From: Ligustrum vulgare | Lineage: Eukaryota; Streptophyta; Magnoliopsida; Lamiales; Oleaceae | Assembly: GCA_963555705.1 (NCBI GenBank) | Contig: OY743171.1 | Coordinates: forward strand, 27,522,852-27,586,851 | Direction of reading: 5' to 3' | DNA: 64,000 bases | Part shown: one piece after another, positions 8,240-21,067 of the stretch | Layout: each line of letters begins with the position of its first letter | How positions within the stretch are numbered: the stretch's first letter is position 1 | The notes under the pieces: generated by a model | Database searches by the model: none | What the model was told of the DNA's origin: nothing | Seen by the model: only the letters and a program-made list of their open reading frames with translations | Position numbers and translations under genes: made by a program

Positions 8240-11200
8240 TTAGGATTGGAAACTCCCTTTTCAGGAATAATTTTGGGACTTCCACTGTTCTCTCCAATAC
8301 ACTTTGGACAATTGAAATGGTCCATTGGTAGAATAAGCTATGATAAAAACACCGAGAGAATGCACTACTTAGAAAAAGTACAACTACGTGAAGAAAGACA
8401 TTATTCGTACCAGACAAGACTGCAAGAACATGTTAAAAATGGCATTATAAAAGAAATGATATGTGGGAAGAAGGTTGGAGGAAAAATTATGGTCGACGAA
8501 GACCAGGGGATGCAATTTTTGAGTCAGATTTTTTAAGTTAGAGATTGAGACTCTTTTTTTGAGTAGAAACCCTTTGGATTTGGAATTCTGTTTTGAAGAA
8601 TAGTTTGGGGCTTTCAGTGTTCCTTTCAATGCAATTTAGACAATTGAAATCGTTCGTTGGTAGAATAAGCTATGATTAAGACACCAAGAGAATAATGCAC
8701 TACTTAATAAAAGTACCACCACGTGAAGAAAGACATTATTCAAACCACACAAGAGTTTTCAAAACGTGTCAAAAGGGCATTGTATAAGAAATTATATGTG
8801 GGAAGAGAAGGATGGAGTCAAAATTATGGTCGAAGACGACCAAGGGATGCAATTTGAAATTGAAAACCCGCAAGTATTGTGAATCAATTTTTTTTCAATT
8901 AGAAATTGAGACTATTTTTTTTAGTATAATAAACCCTTAGGATTGGAAACTCCCTTTTCAGGAATAATTTTGGGACTTCCACTGTTCTCTCCAATACACT
9001 TTGGACAATTGAAATGGTCCATTGGTAGAATAAGCTATGATAAAAACACCGGGAGAATGCACTACTTAGAAAAAGTACAACTACGTGAAGAAAGACATTA
9101 TTCGTACCAGACAAGACTGCAAGAACATGTTAAAAATGGCATTATAAAAGAAATGATATGTGGGAAGAAGGTTGGACGAAAAATTATGGTCGACGAAGAC
9201 CAGGGGATGTAATTTTTGAGTCAGATTTTTTAAGTTAGAGATTGAGACTCTTTTTTTGAGTAGAAACCCTTTGGATTTGGAATTCTGTTTTGAAGAATAG
9301 TTTGGGGCTTTCAGTGTTCCTTTCAATGCAATTTAGACAATTGAAATCGTTCGTTGGTAGAATAAGCTATGATTAAGACACCAAGAGAATAATGCACTAC
9401 TTAATAAAAGTACAACCACGTGAAGAAAGACATTATTCAAACCACACAAGAGTTTTCAAAACGTGTCAAAAGGGCATTGTATAAGAAATGATATGTGGGA
9501 AGAGAAGGATGGAGTCAAAATTATGGTCGAAGACGACCAAGGGATGCAATTTGAAATTGAAAACCCGCAAGTATTGTGAATCAATTTTTTTTCAATTAGA
9601 AATTGAGACTATTTTTTTTAGTATAATAAACCCTTAGGATTGGAAACTCCCTTTTCAGGAATAATTTTGGGACTTCCACTGTTCTCTCCAATACACTTTG
9701 GACAATTGAAATGGTCCATTGGTAGAATAAGCTATGATAAAAACACCGAGAGAATGCACTACTTAGAAAAAGTACAACTACGTGAAGAAAGACATTATTC
9801 GTACCAGACAAGACTGCAAGAACATGTTAAAAATGGCATTATAAAAGAAATGATATGTGGGAAGAAGGTTGGAGGAAAAATTATGGTCGACGAAGACCAG
9901 GGGATGCAATTTTTGAGTCAGATTTTTTAAGTTAGAGATTGAGACTCTTTTTTTGAGTAGAAACCCTTTGGATTTGGAATTCTGTTTTGAAGAATAGTTT
10001 GGGGCTTTCAGTGTTCCTTTCAATGCAATTTAGACAATTGAAATCGTTCGTTGGTAGAATAAGCTATGATTAAGACACCAAGAGAATAATGCACTACTTA
10101 ATAAAAGTACAACCACGTGAAGAAAGACATTATTCAAACCACACAAGAGTTTTCAAAACGTGTCAAAAGGGCATTGTATAAGAAATGATATGTGGGAAGA
10201 GAAGGATGGAGTCAAAATTATGGTCGAAGACGACCAAGGGATGCAATTTGAAATTGAAAACCCGCAAGTATTGTGAATCAATTTTTTTTCAATTAGAAAT
10301 TGAGACTATTTTTTTTAGTATAATAAACCCTTAGGATTGGAAACTCCCTTTTCAGGAATAATTTTGGGACTTCCACTGTTCTCTCCAATACACTTTGGAC
10401 AATTGAAATGGTCCATTGGTAGAATAAGCTATGATAAAAACACCGAGAGAATGCACTACTTAGAAAAAGTACAACTACGTGAAGAAAGACATTATTCGTA
10501 CCAGACAAGACTGCAAGAACATGTTAAAAATGGCATTATAAAAGAAATGATATGTGGGAAGAAGGTTGGAGGAAAAATTATGGTCGACGAAGACCAGGGG
10601 ATGCAATTTTTGAGTCAGATTTTTTAAGTTAGAGATTGAGACTCTTTTTTTGAGTAGAAACCCTTTGGATTTGGAATTCTGTTTTGAAGAATAGTTTGGG
10701 GCTTTCAGTGTTCCTTTCAATGCAATTTAGACAATTGAAATCGTTCGTTGGTAGAATAAGCTATGATTAAGACACCAAGAGAATAATGCACTACTTAATA
10801 AAAGTACAACCACGTGAAGAAAGACATTATTCAAACCACACAAGAGTTTTCAAAACGTGTCAAAAGGGCATTGTATAAGAAATGATATGTGGGAAGAGAA
10901 GGATGGAGTCAAAATTATGGTCGAAGACGACCAAGGGATGCAATTTGAAATTGAAAACCCGCAAGTATTGTGAATCAATTTTTTTTCAATTAGAAATTGA
11001 GACTATTTTTTTTAGTATAATAAACCCTTAGGATTGGAAACTCCCTTTTCAGGAATAATTTTGGGACTTCCACTGTTCTCTCCAATACACTTTGGACAAT
11101 TGAAATGGTCCATTGGTAGAATAAGCTATGATAAAAACACCGAGAGAATGCACTACATAGAAAAAGTACAACTACGTGAAGAAAGACATTATTCGTACCA

Positions 11201-12420
11201 GACAAGACTGCAAGAACATGTTAAAAATGGCATTATAAAAGAAATGATATGTGGGAAGAAGGTTGGACGAAAAATTATGGTCGACGAAGACCAGGGGATG
11301 CAATTTTTGAGTCAGATTTTTTAAGTTAGAGATTGAGACTCTTTTTTTGAGTAGAAACCCTTTGGATTTGGAATTCTGTTTTGAAGAATAGTTTGGGGCT
11401 TTCAGTGTTCCTTTCAATGCAATTTAGACAATTGAAATCGTTCGTTGGTAGAATAAGCTATGATTAAGACACCAAGAGAATAATGCACTACTTAATAAAA
11501 GTACAACCACGTGAAGAAAGACATTATTCAAACCACACAAGAGTTTTCAAAACGTGTCAAAAGGGCATTGTATAAGAAATGATATGTGGGAAGAGAAGGA
11601 TGGAGTCAAAATTATGGTCGAAGACGACCAAGGGATGCAATTTGAAATTGAAAACCCGCAAGTATTGTGAATCAATTTTTTTTCAATTAGAAATTGAGAC
11701 TATTTTTTTTAGTATAATAAACCCTTAGGATTGGGAACTCCCTTTTCAGGAATAATTTTGGGACTTCCACTGTTCTCTCCAATACACTTTGGACAATTGA
11801 AATGGTTCATTGGTAGAATAAGCTATGATAAAAACACCGAGAGAATGCACTACTTAGAAAAAGTACAACTACGTGAAGAAAGACTTTATTCATACCAGAC
11901 AAGACTGCAAGAACATGTTAAAAATGGCATTATAAAAGAAATGATATGTGGGAAGAAGGTTGTAGGAAAAATTATGGTCGACGAAGACCTGGGGACTCAA
12001 TTTTTGAGTCAGATTTTTTAAGTTAGAGATTGAGACTCTTTTTTTGAGTAGAAATCCTTTGGATTTTGAATTCTGTTTTCAAGAATAGTTTTAGGGCTTT
12101 CAGTGTTCCTTTCAATGCAATTTAGACAATTGAAATCGTTCGGTAGTAGAATAATCTATGATTAAGACACCAAGAGAATAATGCACTACTTAATAAAAGT
12201 GCAACCACGTGAAGAATGACATTATTCAAACCACACAAGAGTTTTAAAAACGTGTCAAATGGGAATTATATAAGAAATGATATGTGGGAAGAAGGATGAA
12301 GTCAAAATTGTGGTCGAAGACGACCAAGGGATGCAATTTGAAATTGAGAACCCGCAAGTATTGTGAATCAATTTTTTTTCAATTAGAAATTGAGACTATT
12401 TTTTTTAGTATAATAAACCC
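8240..12420 (+). repeat. Homogeneous run of plain AB dimers (697 bp period)
   Basis: Dimers start at 8240, 8937, 9634, 10331, 11028 and 11725, with no C unit between them. The first five are nearly identical. I noticed only scattered changes, such as GGGAGAATG near 9051, GGATGTAAT near 9207, AAATTATATG near 8790, GACGAAAAATT at 9174 and 11267, and CACTACATAG near 11152. The sixth, at 11725, switches partway to the other A end (GACCTGGGGACT) and the other B subfamily, so the homogenised stretch stops inside it. Confidence 0.9.
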
Positions 12421-14213
12421 TTAGGATTGGGAACTCCCTTTTAAGGAATGATTTTGGGACTTCCACTGTTCTCTCCAATACACTTTGGACAATTGAAATG
12501 GTTCGTTGGTAGAATAAGTTTTGATAAAAACACCGAGAGAATCCACTACTTAGAAAAAGTACAACTACGTGAATAATGCACTACTTAATAAAAGTACGAC
12601 CACGTGAAGAAAGACATTATTCAAACCACACAAGAGTTTTCAAAACTTGTCAAATGGGAATTATATAAGAAATGATATGTGGGAAGAAGGATGGAGTCAA
12701 AATTATGGTAGAAGACGACCAAGGGATGCAATTTGAAATTGAAAACCCGCAAGTATTGTGAATCAATTTTTTTTTCAATTAGAAATTGAGACTATTTTTT
12801 TTTTAGTATAATAAACCCTTAGGATTTGGAGTCCCTTTTCAGGAATAATTTTGGGACTTCCACGGTTCTCTCCAATACACTTTGGACAATTGAAATGGTT
12901 CATTGGTAGAATAAGACATGATAAAAACACCGAGAGAATGCACTACTTAGAAAAAGTACAACTACGTGAAGAAAGACATTATTCGTACCAGACAAGACTG
13001 CAAGAACATGTTAAAAATGGCATTATAAAAGAAATGATATGTGGGAAGAAGGTTGGAGGAAATATTATGGTCGACGAAGACCAGAGGATGCAATTTTTGA
13101 GTCAGATTTTTTAAGTTAGAGATTGAGACTCTTTTTTTGAGTAGAAACCCTTTGGATTTGGAATTCTGTTTTGAAGAATAGTTTAGGGCTTTCAGTGTTC
13201 CTTTCAATGCAATTTAGACAATTGAAATCGTTCGTTGGTAGAATAAGCTATGATTAAGACACCAAGAGAATAATGCACTACTTAATAAAAGCACAACCAC
13301 GTGAAGAAAGACATTATTCAAACCACACAAGAGTTTTCAAAACGTGTAAAAAGGGCATTGTATAAGAAATGATATGTGGGAAGAGAAGGATGGAGTCAAA
13401 ATTATGGTCGAAGACGACCAAGGGATGCAATTTGAAATTGAAAACCCGCAAGTATTGTGAATCAATTTTTTTTTCAATTAGAAATTGAGACTATTTTTTT
13501 TAGTATAATAAACCCTTAGGATTGGGAACTCCCTTTTCAGGAATAATTTTGGGACTTCCACTGTTCTCTCCAATACACTTTGGACAATTGAAATGGTCCA
13601 TTGGTAGAATAAGCTATGATAAAAACACCGAGAGAATGCACTACTTAGAAAAAGTACAACTACGTGAAGAAAGACATTATTCGTACCAGACAAGACTGCA
13701 AGAACATGTTAAAAATTGCATTATAAAAGAAATGATATGTGGGAAGAAGGTTGGAGGAAAAATTATGGTCGACGAAGACCAGGGGATGCAATTTTTGAGT
13801 CAGATTTTTTAAGTTAGAGATTGAGACTCTTTTTTTGAGTAGAAACCCTTTGGATTTGGAATTCTGTTTTGAAGAATAGTTTGGGGCTTTCAGTGTTCCT
13901 TTCAATGCAATTTAGACAATTGAAATCGTTCGTTGGTAGAATAAGCTATGATTAAGACACCAAGAGAATAATGCACAACTTAATAAAAGTGCAACCACGT
14001 GAAGAAAGACATTATTCAAACCACACAAGAGTTTTCAAAACGTGTCAAAAGGGCATTGTATAAGAAATGATATGTGGGAAGAGAAGGATGGAGTCAAAAT
14101 TATGGTCGAAGACGACCAAGGGATGCAATTTGAAATTGAAAACCCGCAAGTATTGTGAATCAATTTTTTTTTCAATTAGAAATTGAGTCTATTTTTTTTA
14201 GTATAATAAACCG
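12421..14213 (+). repeat. C-AB-AB segment between the dimer run and the 6.85 kb repeat
   Basis: Unit starts are C 12421, AB 12819 and AB 13516. C 12421 carries private changes (AAGTTTTGATAAAAAC, GAATCCACTAC, AAAACTTGTC). The B half of AB 13516 has GCACAACTTAATAAAAG, also present in the B half of AB 20369. The 6.85 kb duplication may therefore begin inside this B half, near 13.95 kb, rather than exactly at 14214. Confidence 0.83.
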
Positions 14214-17200
14214 TTAGGATTGGGAACTCCCTTTTCAGGAATAATTTTGGGACTTCCACTGTTCTCTCCAATACACTTTGGACAATTGAAATGGTTCATT
14301 GGTAGAATAAGCTATGATAAAAACACCGAGAGAATGCACTACTTAGAAAAAGTACATCTACGTGAATAATGCACTACTTAATAAAAGTACAACCACCTGA
14401 AGAAAGACATTATTCAAACCACACAAGAGTTTTCAAAACGTGTCAAATGGGAATTATATAAGAAATGATATGTGGGAAGAAGGATGGAGTCAAAATTATG
14501 GTCGAAGACGACCGAGGGATGCAATTTGAAATTGAAAACCCGCAACTATTGTGAATCAATTTTTTTTCAATTAGAAATTGAGACTATTTTTTTTTTAGTA
14601 TAATAAACCCATAGGATTTGGAGTCCCTTTTCAGGAATAATTTTGGGACTTCCACGGTTCTCTCCAATACACTTTGGACAATTGAAATGGTTCATTGGTA
14701 GAATAAGCTATGATAAAAACACCGAGAGAATGCACTACTTAGAAAAAGTACAACTACGTGAAGGAAGACATTATTCGTACCAGACAAGACTGCAAGAACA
14801 TGTTAAAAATGGCATTATAAAAGAAATGATATGTGGGAAGAAGGTTGGAGGAAAAATTATGGTCGACGAAGACCTGGGAACTCAATTTTTGAGTCAGATT
14901 TTTTAAGTTAGAGATTGAGACTCTTTTTTTGAGTAGAAACCCTTTGGATTTGGAATTCTGTTTTCAAGAATAGTTTTGGGGCTTTCAGTGTTCCTTTCAA
15001 TGCAATTTAGACAATTGAAATCGTTCGGTCGTAGAATAATCTATGATTAAGACACCAAGAGAATAATGCACTACTTAATAAAAGTGCAACCACGTGAAGA
15101 AAGACATTATTCAAACCACACAAGAATTTTAAAAACGTGTCAAATGTGAATTATATAAGAAATGATATGTGGGAAGAAGGATGAAGTCAAAATTGTGGTC
15201 GAAGACGACCAAGGGATGCAATTTGAAATTGAGAACCCGCAAGTATTGTGAATCAATTTTTTTCAATTAGAAATTGAGACTATTTTTTTTAGTATAATAA
15301 ACCCTTAGGATTGGGAACTCCCTTTTCAGGAATGATTTTGGGACTTCCACTGTTCTCTCCAATACACTTTGGACAATTGAAATGGTTCATTGGTAGAATA
15401 AGCTATGATAAAAACACCGAGAGAATGCACTACTTAGAAAAAGTACAACTACGTGAATAATGCACTACTTAATAAAAGTACAACCACGTGAAGAAAGACA
15501 TTATTCAAACCACACAAGAGTTTTCAAAACGTGTCAAATGGGAATTATATAAGAAATGATATGTGGGAAGAAGGATGGAGTCAAAATTATGGTCGAAGAC
15601 GACCGAGGGATGCAATTTGAAATTGAAAACCCGCAAGTATTGTGAATCAATTTTTTTTCAATTAGAAATTGAGACTATTTTTTTTTTAGTATAATAAACC
15701 CTTAGGATTTGGAGTCCCTTTTCAGGAATAATTTTGGGAGTTCCACGGTTCTCTCCAATACACTTTGGACAATTGAAATGGTTCATTGGTAGAATAAGCA
15801 ATGATAAAAACACCGAGAGAATGCACTACTTAGAAAAAGTACAACTACGTGAAGAAAGACATTATTCGTACCAGACAAGACTGGAAGAACATGTTAAAAA
15901 TGGCATTATAAAAGAAATGATATGTGGGAAGAAGGTTGGAGGAAAAATTATGGTCGACGAAGACTTGGGGATGCAATTTTTGAGTCAGATTTTTTAAGTT
16001 AGAGATTGAAACTCTTTTTTTGAGTAGAAACCCTTTGGATTTGGAATTCTGTTTTGAAGAATAGTTTGGGGCTTTCAGTGTTCCTTTCAATGCAATTTAG
16101 ACAATTGAAATCGTTCGTTGGTAGAATAAGCTATGATTAAGACACCAAGAGAATAATGCACTACTTAATAAAAGTACAACCACGTGAAGAAAGACATTAT
16201 TCAAACCACACAAGAGTTTTCAAAACGTGTCAAAAGGGCATTGTATAAGAAATGATATGTTGGAAGAGAAGGATGGAGTCAAAATTATGGTCGAAGAGAC
16301 CAAGGGATGCAATTTGAAATTGAAAACCCGCAAGTATTGTGAATCAATTTTTTTTCAATTAAAAATTGAGACTATTTTTTTTAGTATAATAAACCCTTAG
16401 GATTGGGAACTCCCTTTTCAGGAATAATTTTGGGACTTCCATTGTTCTCTCCAATACACTTCGGACAATTGAGATGGTTCATTGGTAGAATAAGCTATGA
16501 TAAAAACACTTAGAGAATGCACTACTTAGAAAAAGTACAACTACGTGAAGAAAGACATTATTCATACCAGAAAAGACTGCAGGAACATGTTAAAAATGGC
16601 ATTATAAAAGAAATGATATGTGGGAAGAAGGTTGGAGGAAAAATTATGGTCGACGAAGACCTGGGGACTCAATTTCTGAGTCAGATTTTTTAAGTTAGAG
16701 ATTGAGACTCTTTTTTTGAGTAGAAACCCTTTGGATTTGGAATTCTGTTTTCAAGAATAGTTTTGGGGCTTTCAGTGTTCCTTTCAATGCAATTTAGACA
16801 ATTGAAATCGTTCGGTAGTAGAATAATCTATGATTAAGACACCAAGAGAATAATGCACTACTTAATAAAAGTGCAACCACGTGAAGAAAGACATTATTCG
16901 AACCACACAAGAGTTTTAAAAACGTGTCAAATGGGAATTATATAAGAAATGATATGTGGGAAGAAGGATGAAGTCAAAATTGTGGTCGAAGACGACCAGG
17001 GGATGCAATTTGAAATTGAGAACTCGCAAGTATTGTGAATCAATTTTTTTTCAATTAGAAATTGAGACTATTTTTTTTAGTATAATAAACCCTTAGGATT
17101 GGGAACTCCCTTTTCAGGAATGATTTTGGGACTTCCACTGTTCTCTCCAATACACTTTGGACAATTGAAATGGTTCATTGGTAGAATAAATTATGATAAA

Positions 17201-20200
17201 AACACCGAGAGAATGCACTACTTAGAAAAAGTACAACTACGTGAATAATGCACTACTTAATAAAAGTACAACCACGTGAAGAAAGACATTATTCAAACCA
17301 CACAAGAGTTATCAAAACGTGTCAAATGGGAATTATATAAGAAATGATATGTGGGAAGAAGGATGGAGTCAAAATTATGGTCGAAGACGACCGAGGGATG
17401 CAATTTGAAATTGAAAACCCGCAAGTATTGTGAATCAATTTTTTTTCAATTAGAAATTGAGACTATTTTTTTTAGTATAATAAACCCTTAGGATTGGGAA
17501 CTCCCTTTTCAGGAATAATTTTGGGACTTCCACTGTTCTCTCCAATACACTTTGGACAATTGAAATGGTTCATTGGTAGAATAAGCTATGATAAAAACAC
17601 CGAGAGAATGCACTACTTAGAAAAAGTACAACTACGTGAAGGAAGACATTATTTGTACCAGACAAGACTGCAAGAACATGTTAAAAATGGCATTATAAAA
17701 GAAATGATATGTGGGAAGAAGGTTGGAGGAAAAATTATGGTCGACGAAGACTTGGGGATGCAATTTTTGAGTCAGATTTTTTAAGTTAGAGATTGAGACT
17801 CTTTTTTTGAGTAGAAACCCTTTGGATTTGGAATTCTGTTTTGAAGAATAGTTTGGGGCTTTCAGTGTTCCTTTCAATGCAATTTAGACAATTGAAATCG
17901 TTCGTTGGTAGAATAAGCTATGATTAAGACACCAAGAGAATAATGCACTACTTAATAAAAGTACAACCATGTGAAGAAAGACATTATTCAAACCACACAA
18001 GAGTTTTCAAAACGTGTCAAAAGGGCATTGTATAAGAAATGATATGTGGGAAGAGAAGGATGGAGTCAAAATTATGGTCGAAGACGACCAAGGGATGCAA
18101 TTTGAAATTGAAAACCCGCAAGTATTGTGAATCAATTTTTTTTCAATTAGAAATTGAGACTATTTTTTTTAGTATAATAAACCCTTAGGATTGGGAACTC
18201 CCTTTTCAGGAATAATTTTGGGACTTCCATTGTTCTCTCCAATACACTTTGGACAATTGAAATGGTTCATTGGTAGAATAAGCTAAGATAAAAACACTTA
18301 GAGAATGCACTACTTAGAAAAAGTACAACTACGTGAATAATGCACTACTTAATAAAAGTACAACCACGTGAAGAAAGACATTATTCAAACCACACAAGAG
18401 TTTTCAAAACGTGTCAAATGGGAATTATATAAGAAATGATATGTGGGAAGAAGGATGGAGTCAAAATTATGGTCGAAGACGACCGAGGGATGCAATTTGA
18501 AATTGAAAACCCGCAAGTATTGTGAATCAATTTTTTTTCAATTAGAAATTGAGACTATTTTTTTTTTAGTATAATAAACCCTTAGGATTTGGAGTCCCTT
18601 CTCAGGAATAATTTTGGGACTTCCACGGTTCTCTCCAATACACTTTGGACAATTGAAATGGTCCATTGGTAGAATAAGCTATGATAAAAACACCGAGAGA
18701 ATGCACTACTTAGAAAAAGTACAACTACGTGAAGAAAGACATTATTCGTACCAGACAAGACTGCAAGAACATGTTAAAAATGGCATTATAAAAGAAATGA
18801 TATGTGGGAAGAAGGTTGGAGGAAAAATTATGGTCGACGAAGACCAGGGGATGCAATTTTTGAGTCAGATTTTTTAAGTTAGAGATTGAGACTCTTTTTT
18901 TGAGTAGAAACCCTTTGGATTTGGAATTCTGTTTTGAAGAATAGTTTGGGGCTTTCAGTGTTCCTTTCAATGCAATTTAGACAATTGAAATCGTTCGTTG
19001 GTAGAATAAGCTATGATTAAGACACCAAGAGAATAATGCACTACTTAATAAAAGTACAACCACGTGAAGAAAGACATTATTCAAACCACACAAGAGTTTT
19101 CAAAACGTGTCAAAAGGGCATTGTATAAGAAATGATATGTTGGAAGAGAAGGATGGAGTCAAAATTATGGTCGAAGACGACCAAGGGATGCAATTTGAAA
19201 TTGAAAACCCGCAAGTATTGTGAATCAATTTTTTTTCAATTAAAAATTGAGACTATTTTTTTTAGTATAATAAACCCTTAGGATTGGGAACTCCCTTTTC
19301 AGGAATAATTTTGGGACTTCCATTGTTCTCTCCAATACACTTTGGACAATTGAGATGGTTCATTGGTAGAATAAGCTATGATAAAAACACTTAGAGAATG
19401 CACTACTTAGAAAAAGTACAACTACGTGAAGAAAGACATTATTCATACCAGAAAAGACTGCAGGAACATGTTAAAAATGGCATTATAAAAGAAATGATAT
19501 GTGGGAAGAAGGTTGGAGGAAAAATTATGGTCGACGAAGACCTGGGGACTCAATTTCTGAGTCAGATTTTTTAAGTTAGAGATTGAGACTCTTTTTTTGA
19601 GTAGAAACCCTTTGGATTTGGAATTCTGTTTTCAAGAATAGTTTTGGGGCTTTCAGTGTTCCTTTCAATGCAATTTAGACAATTGAAATCGTTCGGTAGT
19701 AGAATAATCTATGATTAAGACACCAAGAGAATAATGCACTACTTAATAAAAGTGCAACCACGTGAAGAAAGACATTATTCGAACCACACAAGAGTTTTAA
19801 AAACGTGTCAAATGGGAATTATATAAGAAATGATATGTGGGAAGAAGGATGAAGTCAAAATTGTGGTCGAAGACGACCAAGGGATGCAATTTGAAATTGA
19901 GAACCCGCAAGTATTGTGAATCAATTTTTTTTCAATTAGAAATTGAGACTATTTTTTTTAGTATAATAAACCCTTAGGATTGGGAACTCCCTTTTCAGGA
20001 ATGATTTTGGGACTTCCACTGTTCTCTCCAATACACTTTGGACAATTGAAATGGTTCATTGGTAGAATAAATTATGATAAAAACACCGAGAGAATGCACT
20101 ACTTAGAAAAAGTACAACTACGTGAATAATGCACTACTTAATAAAAGTACAACCACGTGAAGAAAGACATTATTCAAACCACACAAGAGTTATCAAAACG

Positions 20201-21067
20201 TGTCAAATGGGAATTATATAAGAAATGATATGTGGGAAGAAGGATGGAGTCAAAATTATGGTCGAAGACGACCGAGGGATGCAATTTGAAATTGAAAACC
20301 CGCAAGTATTGTGAATCAATTTTTTTTCAATTAGAAATTGAGACTATTTTTTTTAGTATAATAAACCCTTAGGATTGGGAACTCCCTTTTCAGGAATAAT
20401 TTTGGGACTTTCACTGTTCTCTCCAATACACTTGGGACAATTGAAATGGTCCATTGGTAGAATAAGCTATGATAAAAACACCGAGAGAATGCACTACTTA
20501 GAAAAAGTACAACTACGTGAAGAAAGACATTATTCATACCAGACAAGACTGCAAGAACATGTTAAAAATGGCATTATAAAAGAAATGATATGTGGGAAGA
20601 AGGTTGGAGGAAAAATTATGGTCGACGAAGACCTGGGGACTCAATTTTTGAGTCAGATTTTTTAAGTTAGAGATTGAGACTCTTTTTTTGAGTAGAAACC
20701 CTTTGGATTTTGAATTCTGTTTTCAAGAATAGTTTTGGGGCTTTCAGTGTTCCTTTCAATGCAATTTAGACATTTGAAATCGTTCGTTGGTAGAATAAGA
20801 TATGATTAAGACACCAAGAGAATAATGCACAACTTAATAAAAGTGCAACCACGTGAAGAAAGACATTATTCAAACCACACAAGAGTTTTCAAAACGTGTC
20901 AAAAGGGCATTGTATAAGAAATGATATGTGGGAAGAGAAGGATGGAGTCAAAATTATGGTCGAAGACGACCAAGGGATGCAATTTGAAATTGAAAACCCG
21001 TAAGTATTGTGAATCAATTTTTTTTTCAATTAGAAATTGAGTCTATTTTTTTTAGTATAATAAACCG
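14214..21067 (+). repeat. 6854 bp super higher-order repeat, copy 1
   Basis: Twelve units in order: C 14214, AB 14611, C 15305, AB 15702, AB 16397, C 17093, AB 17488, C 18185, AB 18582, AB 19278, C 19974, AB 20369. Private marks recur 6854-6855 bp later: AACCGTTAGG with ACATCTACG and CACCTGAAG (14214/21068), CCCATAGGATTT (14611/21465), GGGAGTTCC with GACTGGAAG (15702/22556) and AAGCTAAGAT (18185/25040). Within it, a five-unit block of about 2880 bp (15702-18581) is followed by a related block (18582-21067 and on), so the repeat is nested. AB 15702 has a two-base deletion near 16296 that is not seen in copy 2. Confidence 0.9.
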
